Assembly (NCBI GenBank): GCA_013399855.1
Contig: VXAY01003767.1
Span: forward strand, 681,657 to 745,656
Source of the DNA: Oxyruncus cristatus
Lineage: Eukaryota > Chordata > Aves > Passeriformes > Cotingidae
Reading direction: 5' to 3'
Length of the DNA stretch: 64,000 nucleotides
Positions 11,276 through 25,260 of this stretch are shown piece after piece. A program made the translations under genes and the position numbers. Below the pieces are notes generated by a model, which was not told where the DNA came from, ran no database searches, and saw nothing but the letters and a program-made list of their open reading frames with translations. Positions within the stretch are counted from its first letter, which is position 1; each line of letters starts with the position of its first letter.

Positions 11276-14200
11276 TCAGCAGGAACACTAAATTGGAGGA
11301 TACCATTACTGAACCATGATACTGACACATTTAGGTATTCAGTGTAATGTTAGGATGAATATCCAAAAATGCAAATAGATTGCCAGTTTCAGAAAAGCAG
11401 AAACATTGTCATTTATCTAAAGATTCCTGACTTCTTATCCTCTTGCAAAAATTGATTTCTTTTGTTTGAAGCATTTGATCCTAGAACTATAATTTATATA
11501 ACTCAAAATCTTAGAGACCAACATGTTTAAGAATAAAAAATTATTAAGAATTTGAGTATGTGGGTTATATTTTCTTTTCTTCTGTACATTTGGGAAAGCC
11601 TTTTAGATTCAATTTGTTTTCCTCTCTGAATCATCTTAATCAATATATCCCTAATATGTGATTGTATTTAATTTACAAATTTTTTATTTCTCTCTGTAGT
11701 AATATATGATGTACATTTAAATTCTCCTCTGAGGTTAAAGAAACACACTGAAGAACCTTATCCGTTATGTTACTGAATCAGACATGCCTATAGATTAATC
11801 CTGTTTGGGGTGCTTTATTGATTCAATTAAATTAGATGCAGAATAGGAAAAAGCAAATTGAATTATTGTACCTTTATCTGGCTGTACCACTCAGCCATCC
11901 TGCTTAAAGAAACACAGAATGGTGAGTGATAAAAGAGAAAAAGAGGTATTTTTGTTGATGGTGGACCTTCATCCATGGAAAAAGAAGGAGTTACATCACT
12001 TGTCACTGAACTTTTGTTCTGGGTGGGTTAACCTGGCTTCTACAGGGTTAGAACTAATCTACAGGGATGCTCACAGCAGGTGCGAAATTGCTAAAACCTT
12101 CCTCCTTCCAGCCCACTCGCTTTGTTATCTTCACTGAAAAGTCACCGAAACTGAAGAACCTTTTTGCTCTGGTCATTTTCCGGTTGGTCATGTTTGCAGG
12201 TGAAGATGTGGTACCTGGAGTGGTCTCCTCTTTAGGTATCTCCTGCTTCACTGCACTGCCACAGACAAGGCCCTTTTTTCTGGTGGTAACAGCTTTCTGC
12301 AAGTATATTTGCCACTCTTGCTGCATTATTGCTACAGACCTATCTGTTAAATCTTAAATACTAATGAATCATTAAAAAGGGTATTAACATACTTGCTGGC
12401 CCTATATGTGTGTCTTATTCTTCACAGTTTTGTAGCAACTTCTATTAAAAAACCTCATTACAGAGATTATTGTGACATGCTTTGAAACAGCAGCATTCAT
12501 TATGTATTATCTATGTATTGGAATTTGGGAAATTAATGCACCAGGAAATGAAATGACTCACTCAGGGTCTCTGAAGATGGATGTTCAAGTCATGATTAAA
12601 ATCCAAGCTGTAGATCTGCGTTGTGTTTGCTGCACGATCTTCTTTGCTCTTTCTCTTTCTTTTTTTTTTTTCCTTTTAAATCACATCCTACGGTTGTAAA
12701 TCTAGCTGGAAAATTCCACTGTGCTACTTTTGTTGTCAAACTGTAATTGGCATTTAGCCAACTATTAGTTAAATTCGGCTTGTTTGTGAGCATTCCCTTT
12801 GCTTTGGGGTTCAAAGGATACCCAGAAAGTGAGATAACTGGGAAACAAGAGACATGCTGTGGGGAAGGTGGGGAGAAAAATAGAGAGGCGGAGACCAAGG
12901 AACTGCTCAAGTGATGGAGTGACTGTGAAATGTGCCCCTGATGCTCTTGTGAGTCTTGTATCCACAGATGGTCGGAGAAACAAGGGTTTTCCAGCCTTTC
13001 AGTGCAGGGGGCTGGAGTAGGGAGAAAAGAGGTAAGGGAGGAGTGAGTAGAGGCTAGAAGTGAGTGGGCTGCAGAATGGGTTTTCCCTTATAATACCTAC
13101 TCTGATACATCCACTGCCCAGGTGGGTAGGGTGGGAGTGCATTAATCTTTTGGTGTGTGTTTATCTTTTTATAGGTTACATCTTCTGTAAAAATACGATG
13201 TTTTCTGTGCCAGTCCCCAAATTACACCAGTGAAATAAACTTTCAAAGTGCCTACAGTTTTCAGATTTATGGCTCGTGGGTGTGTTGACAAGTCTGTATA
13301 GGGGACTTCTATTGGCATCTCGAGGAGACTTAAATTGTAGCCTTTAGAGGGAGACCCAGTAGTGATCTGGTTACAGGGGTTTTTTTCAGCAGGCATGGTG
13401 AGGGACACTGGTCTTGGGACTAGCTGGCCAAGAATTCCTGATATTTGTAGTAACTGTGTCTGTTGTAGAGCAATTAAATGTCCTTAGACATCAACAGATC
13501 ATCAATACTTAGTCATCATGTGGGATTAGAAGTTTATTTCTCAACTTCTGTTTTACTTTAAATGCCACATGGAGAGAAATGGAATGGAGCATGAAACTCA
13601 GAGCATTAAAACTGCAATTTATGTATATAGACAGATAAGTGAAAAATAATTTTCATTTAAAGGAATATGTTTGTTTTGGAGTCTTCCTGAATATTTTATA
13701 TAAGCTTCAGTTAAACAAGACAGATGTGTCCAAAATTTAATTTGTAATAATAATGGTAAAAAAATTAACATATGTTTATATTTTCCATTCTGCTTTAGAT
13801 TTTGTGGAACACCACTTATCTGTAAATCACTATATGCGTACGTACTGTTGAATAAAGGATAATATTTCAAGTTACAGAGGTAATTTCTTTTTTTTGCCTC
13901 TTCTGCAACTGAAGTTTGAGAACTGCTAGCTGAGGAGGTTAAAGTTTTAAATATAAAATCCCTATAGTTCCAGTGTAGCAGGTTTAAAGGTTGCAATGCC
14001 ACACAGCATCTAGGAGCCTGACACATTTGACTCCTAAATCCTTTCTTTTTCAATACAGGATCTGCAGTATAGTATCTGAAGCTTCCCATTTCCTGCTTTT
14101 CTTATCAGTAATACTTCTGTGTTTCCTGAGACACAGTTAAAGCATGAGTTAATGTTTCGACCTGTTTGAAAAGATAACTTTGTCATGCAAATAGAAGCAG

Positions 14201-14640
14201 GCTCAGTCTCCAACTCATTTCTCTTCTATTTAGATATGTATACTGAGCATCAGATGGACTACTGAATATCTAGGTGTACCTTGTGAATCCAGATTTTGGA
14301 TTGTCTAGGACAATTTCAACTGCTCAATTAAAATGTAAGTAATACTCTTAGAAATCATGAGACAGCTTAAAAGAAACCAGTCATGTACTAAGACTTTATT
14401 AATCCTCAAAGCTTGCACTGCTGTGAACTTCCAGTATTTGAGGAAATTCTCAGAATATTGAAGTAAAAACAAAAACAATGTACAAATGAAGAGACAAGGT
14501 CGATAGGAATTTTAATGAAGAGTCAGTTTTGTTAAATATAATTTGGAAAACTAAGCTCAGGCTTTTAAGAAAAGATTTTACATCTAGTATTTCTCTACTT
14601 TTTAAGGACCTTTTTGATCTGTAACATATCTGGTGAATCT
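11276..14640. other. Non-coding; chance ORFs only
   Basis: The frames at 12067-12357 plus, 12054-12326 minus and 13619-14089 minus (156 codons) carry no recognised domain. Their composition follows the AT-rich DNA. No repeat family was identified. Confidence 0.45.
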
Positions 14641-14845
14641 GTGAGGGTGGTGAGGCACAAGTTTCCCCAAAAAGTTGTGGGTGCCCCATCTGTGTAAGTG
14701 ACCAAGGCGGGGTTTAGATGGGGGCCCTGAGCAACCTGTTCTAGTGAAAAGTGTCCCTGCCCATGGAAGAAGGGTTGGAACTAGGTGATCTTTAAGATTC
14801 CTTCCAACCCAGGCCATTCTATAATGCTGTGATTCTATGATTTTA
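14641..14845 (+). mobile_element. CR1 LINE 3'-end fragment
   Basis: The CR1 3' blocks appear in order: a GGTGGTGAGGCAC block, a GTGGGTGCCCCATCTGTGTA-like block, GAGCAACCTGTTCTAGTG, GTGTCCCTGCCCATGG, GGTTGGAACTAGGTGATCTT, TTCCTTCCAACCCAGGCC, and the terminal TTCTATAATGCTGTGATTCT tail. It is truncated at its 5' end. Confidence 0.93.
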
Positions 14846-17800
14846 TTAATTCAAAGTATATAACTTCCTCATTAAAAAAAAAACCAATCCTGTTTAGGAG
14901 AATACTTTATCAACAGCAACTGCACTTACCTACAGCTGTGAACATGATTTCCCACACAGGAAAAAATAGGAAGTCACTTGGTAAAGCAAAGAAATCACAA
15001 AGAAAGAAAAAGAAAAAAAAAAAGTCAAGGTTTATTGGCTTTTCACACTGAAACTCAGATCTCCTTTTTCCCAGGGAGTGGCCTTCCATAAGAAGAAAAT
15101 TAATAAAATACTTGAAATTTCTGTAAAAATTATTGCAGATAACAGGAACACAAGAATCATGTCAGCTTAAGAGACTGTGAAAAGTAACCTTTATTATTTT
15201 GTTTTTTCTAAATTTTAACAAAAAGAGACATTATTATTAATATATATTACCTTTTATTGATTTCTAAAACTAAGCGCATTCAGGTATTAGATCTTTCCGG
15301 GTTAAAAAGTGATATAGAGCACAATTTTTTTGTTACTTCATCATTTGGTGGATTCTGTTTGTTGACAAGGCAGAGTAGAAATAAGTGCAACTGCAACAAT
15401 GGGGAGTTACAGATCTATCTGGGAAATGGCAAAATGGAGTCATTGGAAATAATGAAAGTCAGAGAATCAATCAAATTGGAAAAAAACTCTAGCTTGTAAT
15501 ATCCTAAAACATGCTGAGTGTTATAGAGATAAATATAAACAGATTTTTATTTCCAGACAGGTTGTTGAATTGTGGAAGGTATTTTAAGCAGATCTAATAC
15601 TAAGTCCTGCTCAAGCTTGTGCAGGCTATTACTCACCTGAAGTACTAATTTCTGCTGTCAGCTTCTGTTCAAATTACATTTGTTTATTCATTTGAGAATT
15701 TTAATGAATTGATTCAAGCTTAATTTTGACTTCACATCAGTTATATTGTTCCAATTTTAAGCAGATACATAAAACTGTAGGCTCCTAAGGTGCAAACATG
15801 CTTGCAGTTGTCCCAAGAAAAATCCACAAAAATGCAAGAGTGAGACTTGTTTTGACAAATTTCAACATGCGTCATGAATACTCAGAATTCTTACACCTTT
15901 GAACAAGATTTTTCAAGCTGCATAATTTTGATCCAAAAATAATACCTTGTGACTTGTTATCACAAATAAATTCTCAGACCTTAAGACATTACTTTTTAAA
16001 ACTACTTATAAACTTATAAAACGACTTATGACCTGTAATATATAGAAAGTCTTCTCTTTAGATTTTGTACTTCCTGAATAATAGATAAATGTTGAACTGC
16101 AGGGTCTGAAAAATTCTGTTCATTTTGGACACATCAAATGCAAGAATTCTGGAGACAAAACCTAAAGATACCTGCTTCATCATAGTATTTATGCATATTG
16201 CTGTAGATTTATTAGTAATAAAAATTTAATTCCGAGATGGATTTTGGTAGGAATTTAGACAATCTCTCATGCAACTGCACTGAGGCCTCAAACCTGGTGT
16301 TTCTTAGAATGTAAAAGTAAAAAATACATGGTGTTTTTCGTATTTCAAAAGTATAAACATCCTTTGAGAGAGGCAGTTGGTGTGCAGAAATTGAATAAAA
16401 TCATGTCACACTGTAGTCATTGATTCCAGTGTTCCTTGAGACGGACCACACAGTTCTTTTTATTCCTGGCCTCCAACTCTGTGGAAGCAAGGTTACTTTC
16501 TTAAGCCTCACTAGCATCTTTGCTTTTTTTTATCATGTCATGACAGATATGATTGCAATTCACAAGTGTGTTACTATGGGGCTCAGACAAATTTTAGTTG
16601 TTCAGTGATATTCACAATTCAGAAGTAATAATAATTTGTAAGGTTTGGGGGTTTTTTTAACAAACTGTTTCTTCAGTGTATTTCTTGTATTGCTGCCAAA
16701 ATTGCCTCTGTGTTTCTCTATAAATTCAATTTTTAATTATGTTAATTCTGAAACTGAATTTCTGTGTGTGCTTTAGCCAATGTGGAAGAATAGTTTGTGG
16801 ATTCATCTGTAAAGCTTACTGAGAAGGTGAAACTGCAATGTATATAGCCAAAAAAAAAGGTGTGATAATTCAGACATCCTGGATGAAAATTAATGTAACT
16901 CATAAAGAAAATGCAGCTGTCTTACCTCCAACTTACGGCATTCAGAGAAAAGACAAAAAACAATGCAAGAATTTATTTTGAAAATGCTTCCAGGGTGACA
17001 TGTCCTCATCCTTCATCAAGAGCACTTTGGAAGATGATGATCTTTACATTCACTTCATTGTAACTAACCCAGATGGAATTTTGAAAAAGGGAATAGGAAT
17101 AATTCAGCCAGGTGATCAAATCTCGCATTGTTTTATACATTTTGGATATATTCAAGACAGAAATCCATGCCAATTCAGGGAGTGTCCGGCATTGCAATTT
17201 TTCTTTTCCCTTACATAGGATGCTGAAATGGAGTAATTTGGGAAAAAGAATTAGCACAACAGAAAAAAAAAAAAAAAGTACTTTGACAAAAGATTATTTT
17301 AAGAGAAGTGGGAATTAAGAAGCAGAGATGTAGAAGACAGACAGAACTCACAACAGCCATGGATTACATGGCAGACTACAGGTCATTGCAATGGTGATAT
17401 TTCCAGTGGGATGAGGCTCTCATAGCATTCCAACAAGCTGTAGGAACTCTTCAGAGGGTGAAATTGCAACTACCCGTGAAATTACAAGGATGAACCTTGT
17501 AACTCCCCATGGAGAGTACCATATTTTGATCATGTTATATGGTGAGGGCATTCCTTGTCTGAAACTAGAATTGCTTTTTACCTAAAGCTCTCCTGTGCTT
17601 ATTTTTTCAGAAGGGAAAGTAACCATTCAGGAAAGGTGTGGCAACAAAAGGGAGTGAAGTAGGGTAACTTAAATGAAAAAAAGAACCCTAAAAGGAGACT
17701 TTTTTAAAGGTGGAAAAGGGAAGAATAAGATAAAAAGATCTACCTATGCCCATGTACTTTCTGTGTAGCTGTCTACTTTCCAAAGGCTCTGTAATTACCT

Positions 17801-19430
17801 GACCACTCATCCAATTTGTTTTCCCTTTCCATTCTGTGACTAAGAGGAGATAGAACTATTTTCTGGAAATTTTCTGTGCATGCTTATTCAGCATTGGTCA
17901 ACTGACAACTGTAACACAAATGACTGAGTATCTGTGATGGGAGAGAATCTTTAGAAGATCATTACGTACCTATGGCAGAATAGCCTTCAAAGGAGAAGTA
18001 GTTTCTCTTATCGTTTTGTTGATTTCTTATTCTGAATGTGGGAAGATTCTGTTCCCTTTTCCCATTCTCCAGTGTGAAAATAGATGCCATTCAACATTTT
18101 ATTGTATTTCCCAGCTAGGAACTAATGGATTGAAAGGAAATTTAGTTTCTAGCATTTGAAAGACAGCCAAACAGATATCTTACTTGGTTGAGTCCAACCT
18201 GGCTTCTGGCAGTGCTAAACCCTTATTCACAGTGTGTTCATTTTCTTTGTAATCCTAAAAGGTAGATGCAGTAGAGATCTGTAAGCTCATTTAGTCCTTT
18301 TTGTGGCCAAGGCATTACTGATCTCAGCTATTTGTTTCCGGCAGAGTTAATCTGAAATGATGCAAGAAACAAGGCAGTCACCTTCCTGTGGGATATTACT
18401 CTTCTGTCCAATATCTCTATTGGGCAACTGCCTTACAGATTTCAACACACTGTAAACCACACAAAAGTGGATCGGGTATCAGAGGTATGATTTTTTAAAT
18501 GATACTCTGGGGATCAATATTCTCAGTACATGGGATTTCTGTTTTGGTTTGAGCACTCAAAAAATGAAACCTTCATCAACAGCAAACCCTGCATACTTCA
18601 AGTACGTCCATTTAAATATACTACAGAGGGAGATAATAATTTTGAATAGAAATTAATCCTTTTCCTTTTAAAGAGTCAAGATTTCTGAGAACAATCGTAT
18701 TCAGCTCCTGATAGATGTGCAGAAACATGATCTTTATAAACACTGATCTGAAGAGAATGAAGTGTAGCAGTAGTGAATATAAAATGTTACAGCTTCAATC
18801 TACACTGAAAATTAAATATGTTGTTGAAACCAGAGTCTAGAGAAGATATTTATTTATGAAATAATTATACTGGAACTGTTGTCAGTTGGGTTTTATCTTA
18901 CTTTACTAGCACCTTTGTCAGTACCAAATATTTTAAAGTCCTGGATGACAACTTGCTGTGATTAAACCATAAACTTCACATTCACTTCCATGCAACCAGT
19001 GCTTTAACTTTCTTCTGAGACCAGTTATATAATTTTTTTTTCTTTATGTTTGTCTTTAAAGGTTTTTTTTTTTTTCTGCAAGAATGTTGAGCAAGCTGAG
19101 TGTTGGTCTTATAATTTCACTGCATATGGATCTTGTTCTATAAGATTAATATACAGAAATAATTGACGTCCTGGTATATTAAGTACTTTTTAAGGAATCT
19201 TATTGTTGATGTAATGAAGAAATCTGGCCAACATACTGGAATGATCATTTTATAAGTAATTAAACTTTTTTCCAATTACAGTGTTAGGATTTAAAAGTTA
19301 TTGATTCCTAATAGACATTACTTTTCTAAAAGCATTAATTTACCTACAGTCCCCCAAACAAATAAAGAACTTACTGCAAAATCCATTTCTTCTGTTTATA
19401 ACAGTTAATCAAGAAAAATTTAATAGATTT

Positions 19431-19450
19431 TGTGTGCGTGTGTGTGTGTG
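19431..19450. repeat. (GT)n microsatellite
   Basis: A run of alternating T and G with one C interruption. Confidence 0.9.
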
Positions 19451-20859
19451 AATTGCATGGACTTCTATTTTCAGGTCTAATGCCTTGTAGTTCATGCTTT
19501 TGTTTCAAATATTGGTTGGCTAGGCTAAAGTTGTGAAGTGTCTGCCCTTAAAGGGTGCAACTTTGTGGACACATAATATTCAACATGAATCTTAAGCTTG
19601 CTCGGTAAACTGGCACAGTGAGCTTAAGTAGATATTAGGTTTTTGTGTCAATCTAAACTGAAACCTGGTTTATAATTTAAATTGTGCTACCAAGGCATTG
19701 AAAATCGCCAGGATTTATTTATACTGACCTGTTACTGTTGGATCTAGGGACATTCCTGCACCAACGTAAGCAGGTAAGTATGCCATTGAGGAATCTGCAG
19801 CTCATACTTTGATGAAAGTTGACAACAGAATATAGATATAGAATATATTATTTGCTTTCAAAATTTCCTTTAAAGGAAATAAAAGGAAAATGTAGAAATA
19901 AATGGAAATATTGCCATATGGCATTATGCTTGTGATGGAGATTCTTAACTAGACTAAATGGGAAATGTTCTTCACATGTCAATCGTATCTGCTAGCATGT
20001 AATAAACTTGGATAAAGTATCTTGGATTAACCTCTGCTTACTTGCAATACAGAGAATATTTCTGCACTCAGTCTGTAATCAACGGAGGTCATGAGTCTGA
20101 TTCTGCTTTCCCATGTGCTTTGTATAATTTTTTTAAGGTATGAATACAAAATAAGTAAATTTGGTATGATTCTGATTTGCATAGTTTGAAGCCTTAAGTG
20201 CTGATGCTTAATGAATAAAGATTTCAAGTAGTGTCTAATGGTGACATTAGCATCACTAGGTCCAGCAACTCAACTGGTAACAAGACCCTGATATTGCAAG
20301 ATCAAGAAGTTAAAGAAACTTGGAGATCATGGCTTGCTTTTTAAAGCAAAACCAGAGAAAGACAAGAGAGAAATCAGTTATTTGAAAAGCATTTAACATG
20401 TTTTTTGTTAGTATTTTGACAGCATCTCTATTTCCCTTTAGAGTAAAGGTGTCTTTATAAAATAAAGTCCATGGTACACCCTTTCATGTGTGATTAAAGA
20501 CTTTATTGAGGAAAGAGATCACAAGAGGTGTCAAAATAATATTGGAGAAACTCTGTTTGGGACTCTCTTTCTGGCTCAGTCTCTGGTTGCAGAACAGCAA
20601 TTCACTCTGCTGTGGTCTGGGTGGGGCAAACACAATTCTTTTTCAGTCAGGGACAAAAGAAAGAAACAAAAAGAATAATTTTAAGCAATGACTGAACTGG
20701 CATAACTATCTGAGGGAGGTTATAGCTCTCATTACAGAGGCCTTTTCTTGGTGTTCTATCCTCATAGTACCGTTGGTAGATGAAAGACCCTAGAAGTGGT
20801 GATAAACCACCACTTAGATAAGACTTTTGATGCAATTATTCTAATGACTGATTTTTTTA

Positions 20860-20895
<36 letters not shown>

Positions 20896-20896
20896 T
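20860..20896. repeat. Compound (CA)n(TA)n microsatellite
   Basis: About eight CA units run directly into about ten TA units, followed by a T-rich run. Confidence 0.95.
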
Positions 20897-23800
20897 TGTT
20901 TTTTTTTTTACTAGATTTGGCCTGAGCTTAGTCCTGGAACTTTATCAGAATATATAAGGAAAATTTTAGGACAGATATTGTTCTTTTTGCCTTAAAGTTC
21001 AGCTGAAGATTTCTTATGGCATCTAAGAAACAGATGAGAGAGAACTCTTGCAGACAATGTTATCCATGCTTTCTGTACGGACAGTTAGTGAAACAGACTG
21101 ACAGAAAAAGAATAATATTCGGGATATTATATTGGAAACTTCACATATTCTGTAGCTAAAGCATATTCTTACAAGTGGATGCAGTGCTGAAATTCTGCAC
21201 CGTAATTGCAAAGAACTTGAGAGTTCACGCTTCCACAGTTACACGTGAATATATCGTCAAAGAACAGCCTAGTTATCCCACAGGAAGGTACTTGCCAGCT
21301 GGGTGAATCTGATACTTCTTTTTTTTCCTGAAGTGTGAGCATATATTCAACAGTTTTCAGAACTAAATTCAAGGGTTTTTTTTTTTTTTACTCTTAATGT
21401 TCCCACATTTTATGACTCACAAATCCTCCTGCACTAATCAGACAAAACTCTTACTTTCAGGAAAGACTTCTTGTATATTTTTCCTCAGATATAAAGATTA
21501 TGTAAGAATAGTCACTATCTTCATTCCATCATTCTTAACAAACAGGTTAAGGGTGATCTGTAGTTTCTTATGTACAGTGCTTAGAGATGTATGTCTGAAG
21601 ACTGATTTTGAGCTTAGTATAAAGTGTGACGAGCAGGGATTGAAGTCACTACTAAGAGAAGATGTGTTAGGATTGGAAATGTCACTAGAATGTGAGATGT
21701 CACACAGGAACTGTTGAACATCAAAAAGATGTTAATTCATGCACTTGCTGCCTGGAAGAGAAAACATTTGAAGCTGCAGAGGTTGTAACTTTCATTTCAA
21801 GTGGAAAGCATGGAGAGAGCAGTGCACTGGGCAGTCCATTGGGCAGGAGTGTACAGAGGTGCCTCTTTAACTTGTCATCCCAGGTGGCCACTCAAAACAT
21901 TAAACAACTGTGTCATTTCACCAGTTGCCAGACACATACCTAACAGCAACAAAGCGCCAGCAGGAGTTCCTGCAATCTTTCTTATGTTTTAAATTATTAA
22001 CTTTAGCAAAGAAGCGTATGCGGAGAAAGGTTACGTCTCCTGTGTCTAGCACATTGGAATGGAGGCTTGAATGGCTTTCATTTACAAAGGTTTTGGAAGA
22101 GGTACTGGGAAAATTCTTTTTCTCTTCATACTATGAGCATTGTCTTTTTCAAGTTTGTCTGGTTATTTATTTACCTATGGCCATTTGAGACATGGATCCA
22201 TTTGTTTACTTGATACTTTTCCAGACCTGTCTTCAGTCCTTTGGTTCTTCTCTCTTCACTTAAAGCCATCAGTACAACAATTACTCATCTTTGATGGGAT
22301 TCTTTTTTAAAACATGAATAAACTATCAACTTACAGAAAAAGAGTTTAAGGAATTATTCTGGCCTGGAAGTTAAAGTTTTGTAATGCCATCCTATTGTGT
22401 TTATCTGCCTTAAAGCTCTTAGTTTGCTGTTTTTCAACCATACTTTACTCAATGGAGCATTATAATGAGGATATATCAACAGGAAAGGTTAAGACAAGAT
22501 AGCAGACAAATATTTGGTTCAAAATATGATTTTCATTAATATCTGTTTATCTAGAACTTAAGACTTCTCAAATATGAGAAATTTCTGTCTTGTTCCCAAC
22601 CTGGCAAAATAAACTAGTGATAATCTACATGCAAAAATATCTTCCAGGACCAGTGTTTTGTAGAAATTAATGGGTATAATTTAGGACCCCTGTATAGACA
22701 CTATGAAAAACTTTCTACCTATTGCACTCTCATATCTGTGATGACACATGATGTACTATTCTACTAGGTTATAGCTTTCTATTGTCATTGCCCATAATGA
22801 TAATCTTACCCTCATCTGCCTTGCCCTTATGAAAGTACGAAGAATTTTCTTGTCAGCTGCAGTTCAGTGCAATAATTTCCCATTTCCAGACCACTGTATT
22901 AATGCCTCCTACACGATCACAAACTATCCTCTGACTCATTTTGCATTGAGAAATGCTGATAAGTGCATCTGCCTTCATGTGCTTTACACAGCCTCACAGA
23001 CCACTTGGCCTTTAAATAGTTAGCACTCTAGGTTGCATTTCTTCATAATGTAGTAGTCCCTGAATTAAGAGTTTTAAGATTTTAATTGAAATGTATAATT
23101 AGGATATCGATTATTTTAAATTTAACAGAAGCAGAAATGATTGAATGTAAGCAAAAACTGTCTTAGAAGTAAAGTAAATCAGCTTGTGAAGAGCTTTGTG
23201 ATGCAGAACTCAATCAGCCAAAGTTGGATCAGTGATCTTCTAATACAAAATGGGCAAATTTACAATGCAAATTTACCTTAAAATATAGAATATAATAAAC
23301 ATCATCAGAGAGATCACAAACCAATATTATTCTAACTATACACTATGCCTTTACTACACATCTAGATAGGAAGTCAAAAGTCTTCAAGAGCAAAGAATTG
23401 TGTGACATATAAACTGTTTAATTGAAACCTGGTCTTTATGGCCAAACAGTGCTGTATGATTATCTACATAATGAACAAATGAAGTTAAAATTCCTTTTGA
23501 CTGGAAGATTTTTGTCCTGTGTTGTTTATTTGTCTTTCAGAACTGTTAATTCTAGCAAGACTTTCTATATATTTTGAAAACTGTGTTTATTTTCTCAGGA
23601 ATTTTATTTCAGTTAGGTGTTAAAATAGTACTAGTTTGATTTAGAAATTTCCATGTCATGCTCCAAATAGAATGAGAAAAATATTCTACTGATGTTAGTG
23701 GTGACTTTTGTATTCATAATGTGAATTATTCAGTTTCAGAGTTGTGTAATTGGTTGGGGGTTTTTTTTGCTGATTTAGTGGGTTTTTTTCTTTTTTTTTT

Positions 23801-24551
23801 TTTTTTAAATTCATGAGCGAATTTATATTTTTGTCAATCAGTGACAATGGACCATTTGCTCAGGGGATTTGTTTTGCTAGCAACTCTGAATAAGAATGCA
23901 AGTTCATTAATAGAATATTTAGGTGCCAGATGTACCATGAAGTACTCCCATTTTTTAAATAGAATGATCAACCTCTTCTGTAACAGCAGAGAGAGAGCTT
24001 TTCTATTCTTGGCTAGTGTGATGATATCCATGCCACTCAGCACTTACTTCTATATTAATGCTCTTCTGCCTGCCAAAAGCAGCACGTTGCATAGCTTTTT
24101 TTCAAGTCCCTATTCACCTGAAATAACTTGCTTTCTATTTATCTCTGTCTCAATTTAGAACGTGATTCATGTCTGCAGTGAAAAACTATCAGGCTTTTAA
24201 AGCACATGGAAGCAAGAACTGATCCTGAGGGATCTTCATTGTTTGGCTCTTGGATGCTGAGCTCCCCAGAGAAGAATTATCTCTGTATCTTACACTGTGT
24301 CAACCACATTGTCAGCACCTAATTAGAAAGCAAGAGGATGGAGGCAAGTGAAGCTGCCTTTTTCACACTTCTGCTGTGATTATTGACCTGTTAAATGCTG
24401 CTGTTCTTACTTTTTATCTTTTATGCTGAACTAAGGATTGGATGCCCCTTCAATATGAAAGGCTAAGGGGAGAGAAACCAAACCAACCCTACTGGGAGTT
24501 GAACAGATATCTCCTCTTCCTTTCAGAAGGAAAAGTTTAGATCAAAGGGAA

Positions 24552-24775
24552 GTATAGAATTGTGGAAAACTCAGGCTAGAAGAGACATTCCAAATTAATT
24601 TCATCCATCTCTGCCTTCTGAGTCAGGATAAACATAACTTTAACATATCTGACAGTTTCCCATGTTGGAAATGCATGCATAAAACTCTTGTATAGTCACA
24701 CTAACACATGACCAGCCTTACAAGGAGATGTTTTTCCCATTATATCTAACCTAGATATCTCTTGTTTAATACTGA
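24552..24775 (-). mobile_element. Ancient CR1-like LINE fragment, left part
   Basis: The plus strand reads as a degenerate reverse-complement CR1 3' region: AGAATTGTGGAAAACTCAGG, then a diverged TTTTTCCCATTATATCTAAC block where CR1 has its 'aagaaatttttcc..atctaa' segment. Identity is low. It appears to continue at 25050 after an interruption. Confidence 0.4.
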
Positions 24776-24798
24776 CTTTATTCACTGTCGTTCTCCTA

Positions 24799-24855
24799 AA
24801 AAGAAAAAAAAAAGAAAAAAAAAAAGAAAAAAAAAAGAAAAAAGAGAGAAAGGGT
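24799..24855. repeat. A-rich (AnG) low-complexity tract
   Basis: Runs of 8 to 11 A separated by single G bases. The lysine-rich open frame across it (24762-24944) is an artefact of this tract. Confidence 0.9.
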
Positions 24856-24879
24856 TGTGCTGCCAGCCTTCAACCTTCA

Positions 24880-25047
24880 GTTTTTTGCCCAGAGAAATTG
24901 TGAATGTCCCATCCCTGGAAGTGTTCAAGGCCAGCCTGGATTGAACTCTGAGCAACCAGGGTCAATGGAAGATGTCCCGGCATGGGGATTGGAACCAGAT
25001 GATCCCTGAGGTCCCTTTCAACCCAAACCATTTATGATTCTATGATA
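24880..25047 (+). mobile_element. CR1 LINE 3'-end fragment, nested
   Basis: Clear CR1 3' blocks are present: TGCCCAGAGAAATTGTGAAT, CCCATCCCTGGAAGTGTTCA, a GGCCAGCCTGGATTGA block, GATGATCCCTGAGGTCCC, a TTTCAACCCAAACCATT block and the ATGATTCTATGAT tail. It is better preserved than the minus-strand fragment on both sides, so it is younger. Confidence 0.93.
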
Positions 25048-25049
25048 TC

Positions 25050-25260
25050 TCTGCACTAAACAGGCACAGTTCTTTTAACTTTTCTTCTCAGTTCATGATT
25101 CTAAATTTCATCATTTGTGTCCTCATCTGAATGTTCTCCTGTTTGTGTATAACCTTATTTTAATAAGGTACATAGAATGAAAAGCCATGTTCCATCTAAG
25201 GTCTTACCATCGTTAAATGGAGCAGAATAATGCCTCCTTTGTCTTGCATATGACTCTCTG
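25050..25260 (-). mobile_element. Ancient CR1-like LINE fragment, right part
   Basis: The order of blocks resembles a reverse-complement CR1: a CTAAACAGGCACAGTTC block, then GTTCCATCTAAGGTCTTACC resembling the 'ccagatgtggtctcacc' segment, then a GCAGAATAATGCCTCC block resembling '..gatcacctcc'. It is very diverged. It is best explained as the continuation of the fragment ending at 24775. Confidence 0.4.

Larger units (their letters stand above)
14846..24551. other. Long non-coding stretch; only simple repeats found
   Basis: Nearly 10 kb of AT-rich DNA contain no exon, repeat family or RNA gene that I can support, apart from the microsatellites listed separately. Poly-T runs occur near 19060-19077, 21374-21390 and 23790-23808. 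Frames such as 21397-21717 and 23841-24158 look like chance. Confidence 0.45.

Noticed and set aside
12054..12357. Overlapping open frames on both strands, the minus one rich in Lys and Thr and slightly protein-like.
   Set aside because: No recognised domain, and both strands are open, which suggests base composition. A diverged processed pseudogene is possible but unsupported.
13619..14089. A 156-codon minus-strand open frame, among the longest outside the ERV.
   Set aside because: There is no domain pattern, no splice context and no repeat identity. Composition follows the AT-rich DNA.
24762..24944. A lysine-rich open frame.
   Set aside because: It is translated from the AnG low-complexity tract and the CR1 next to it.
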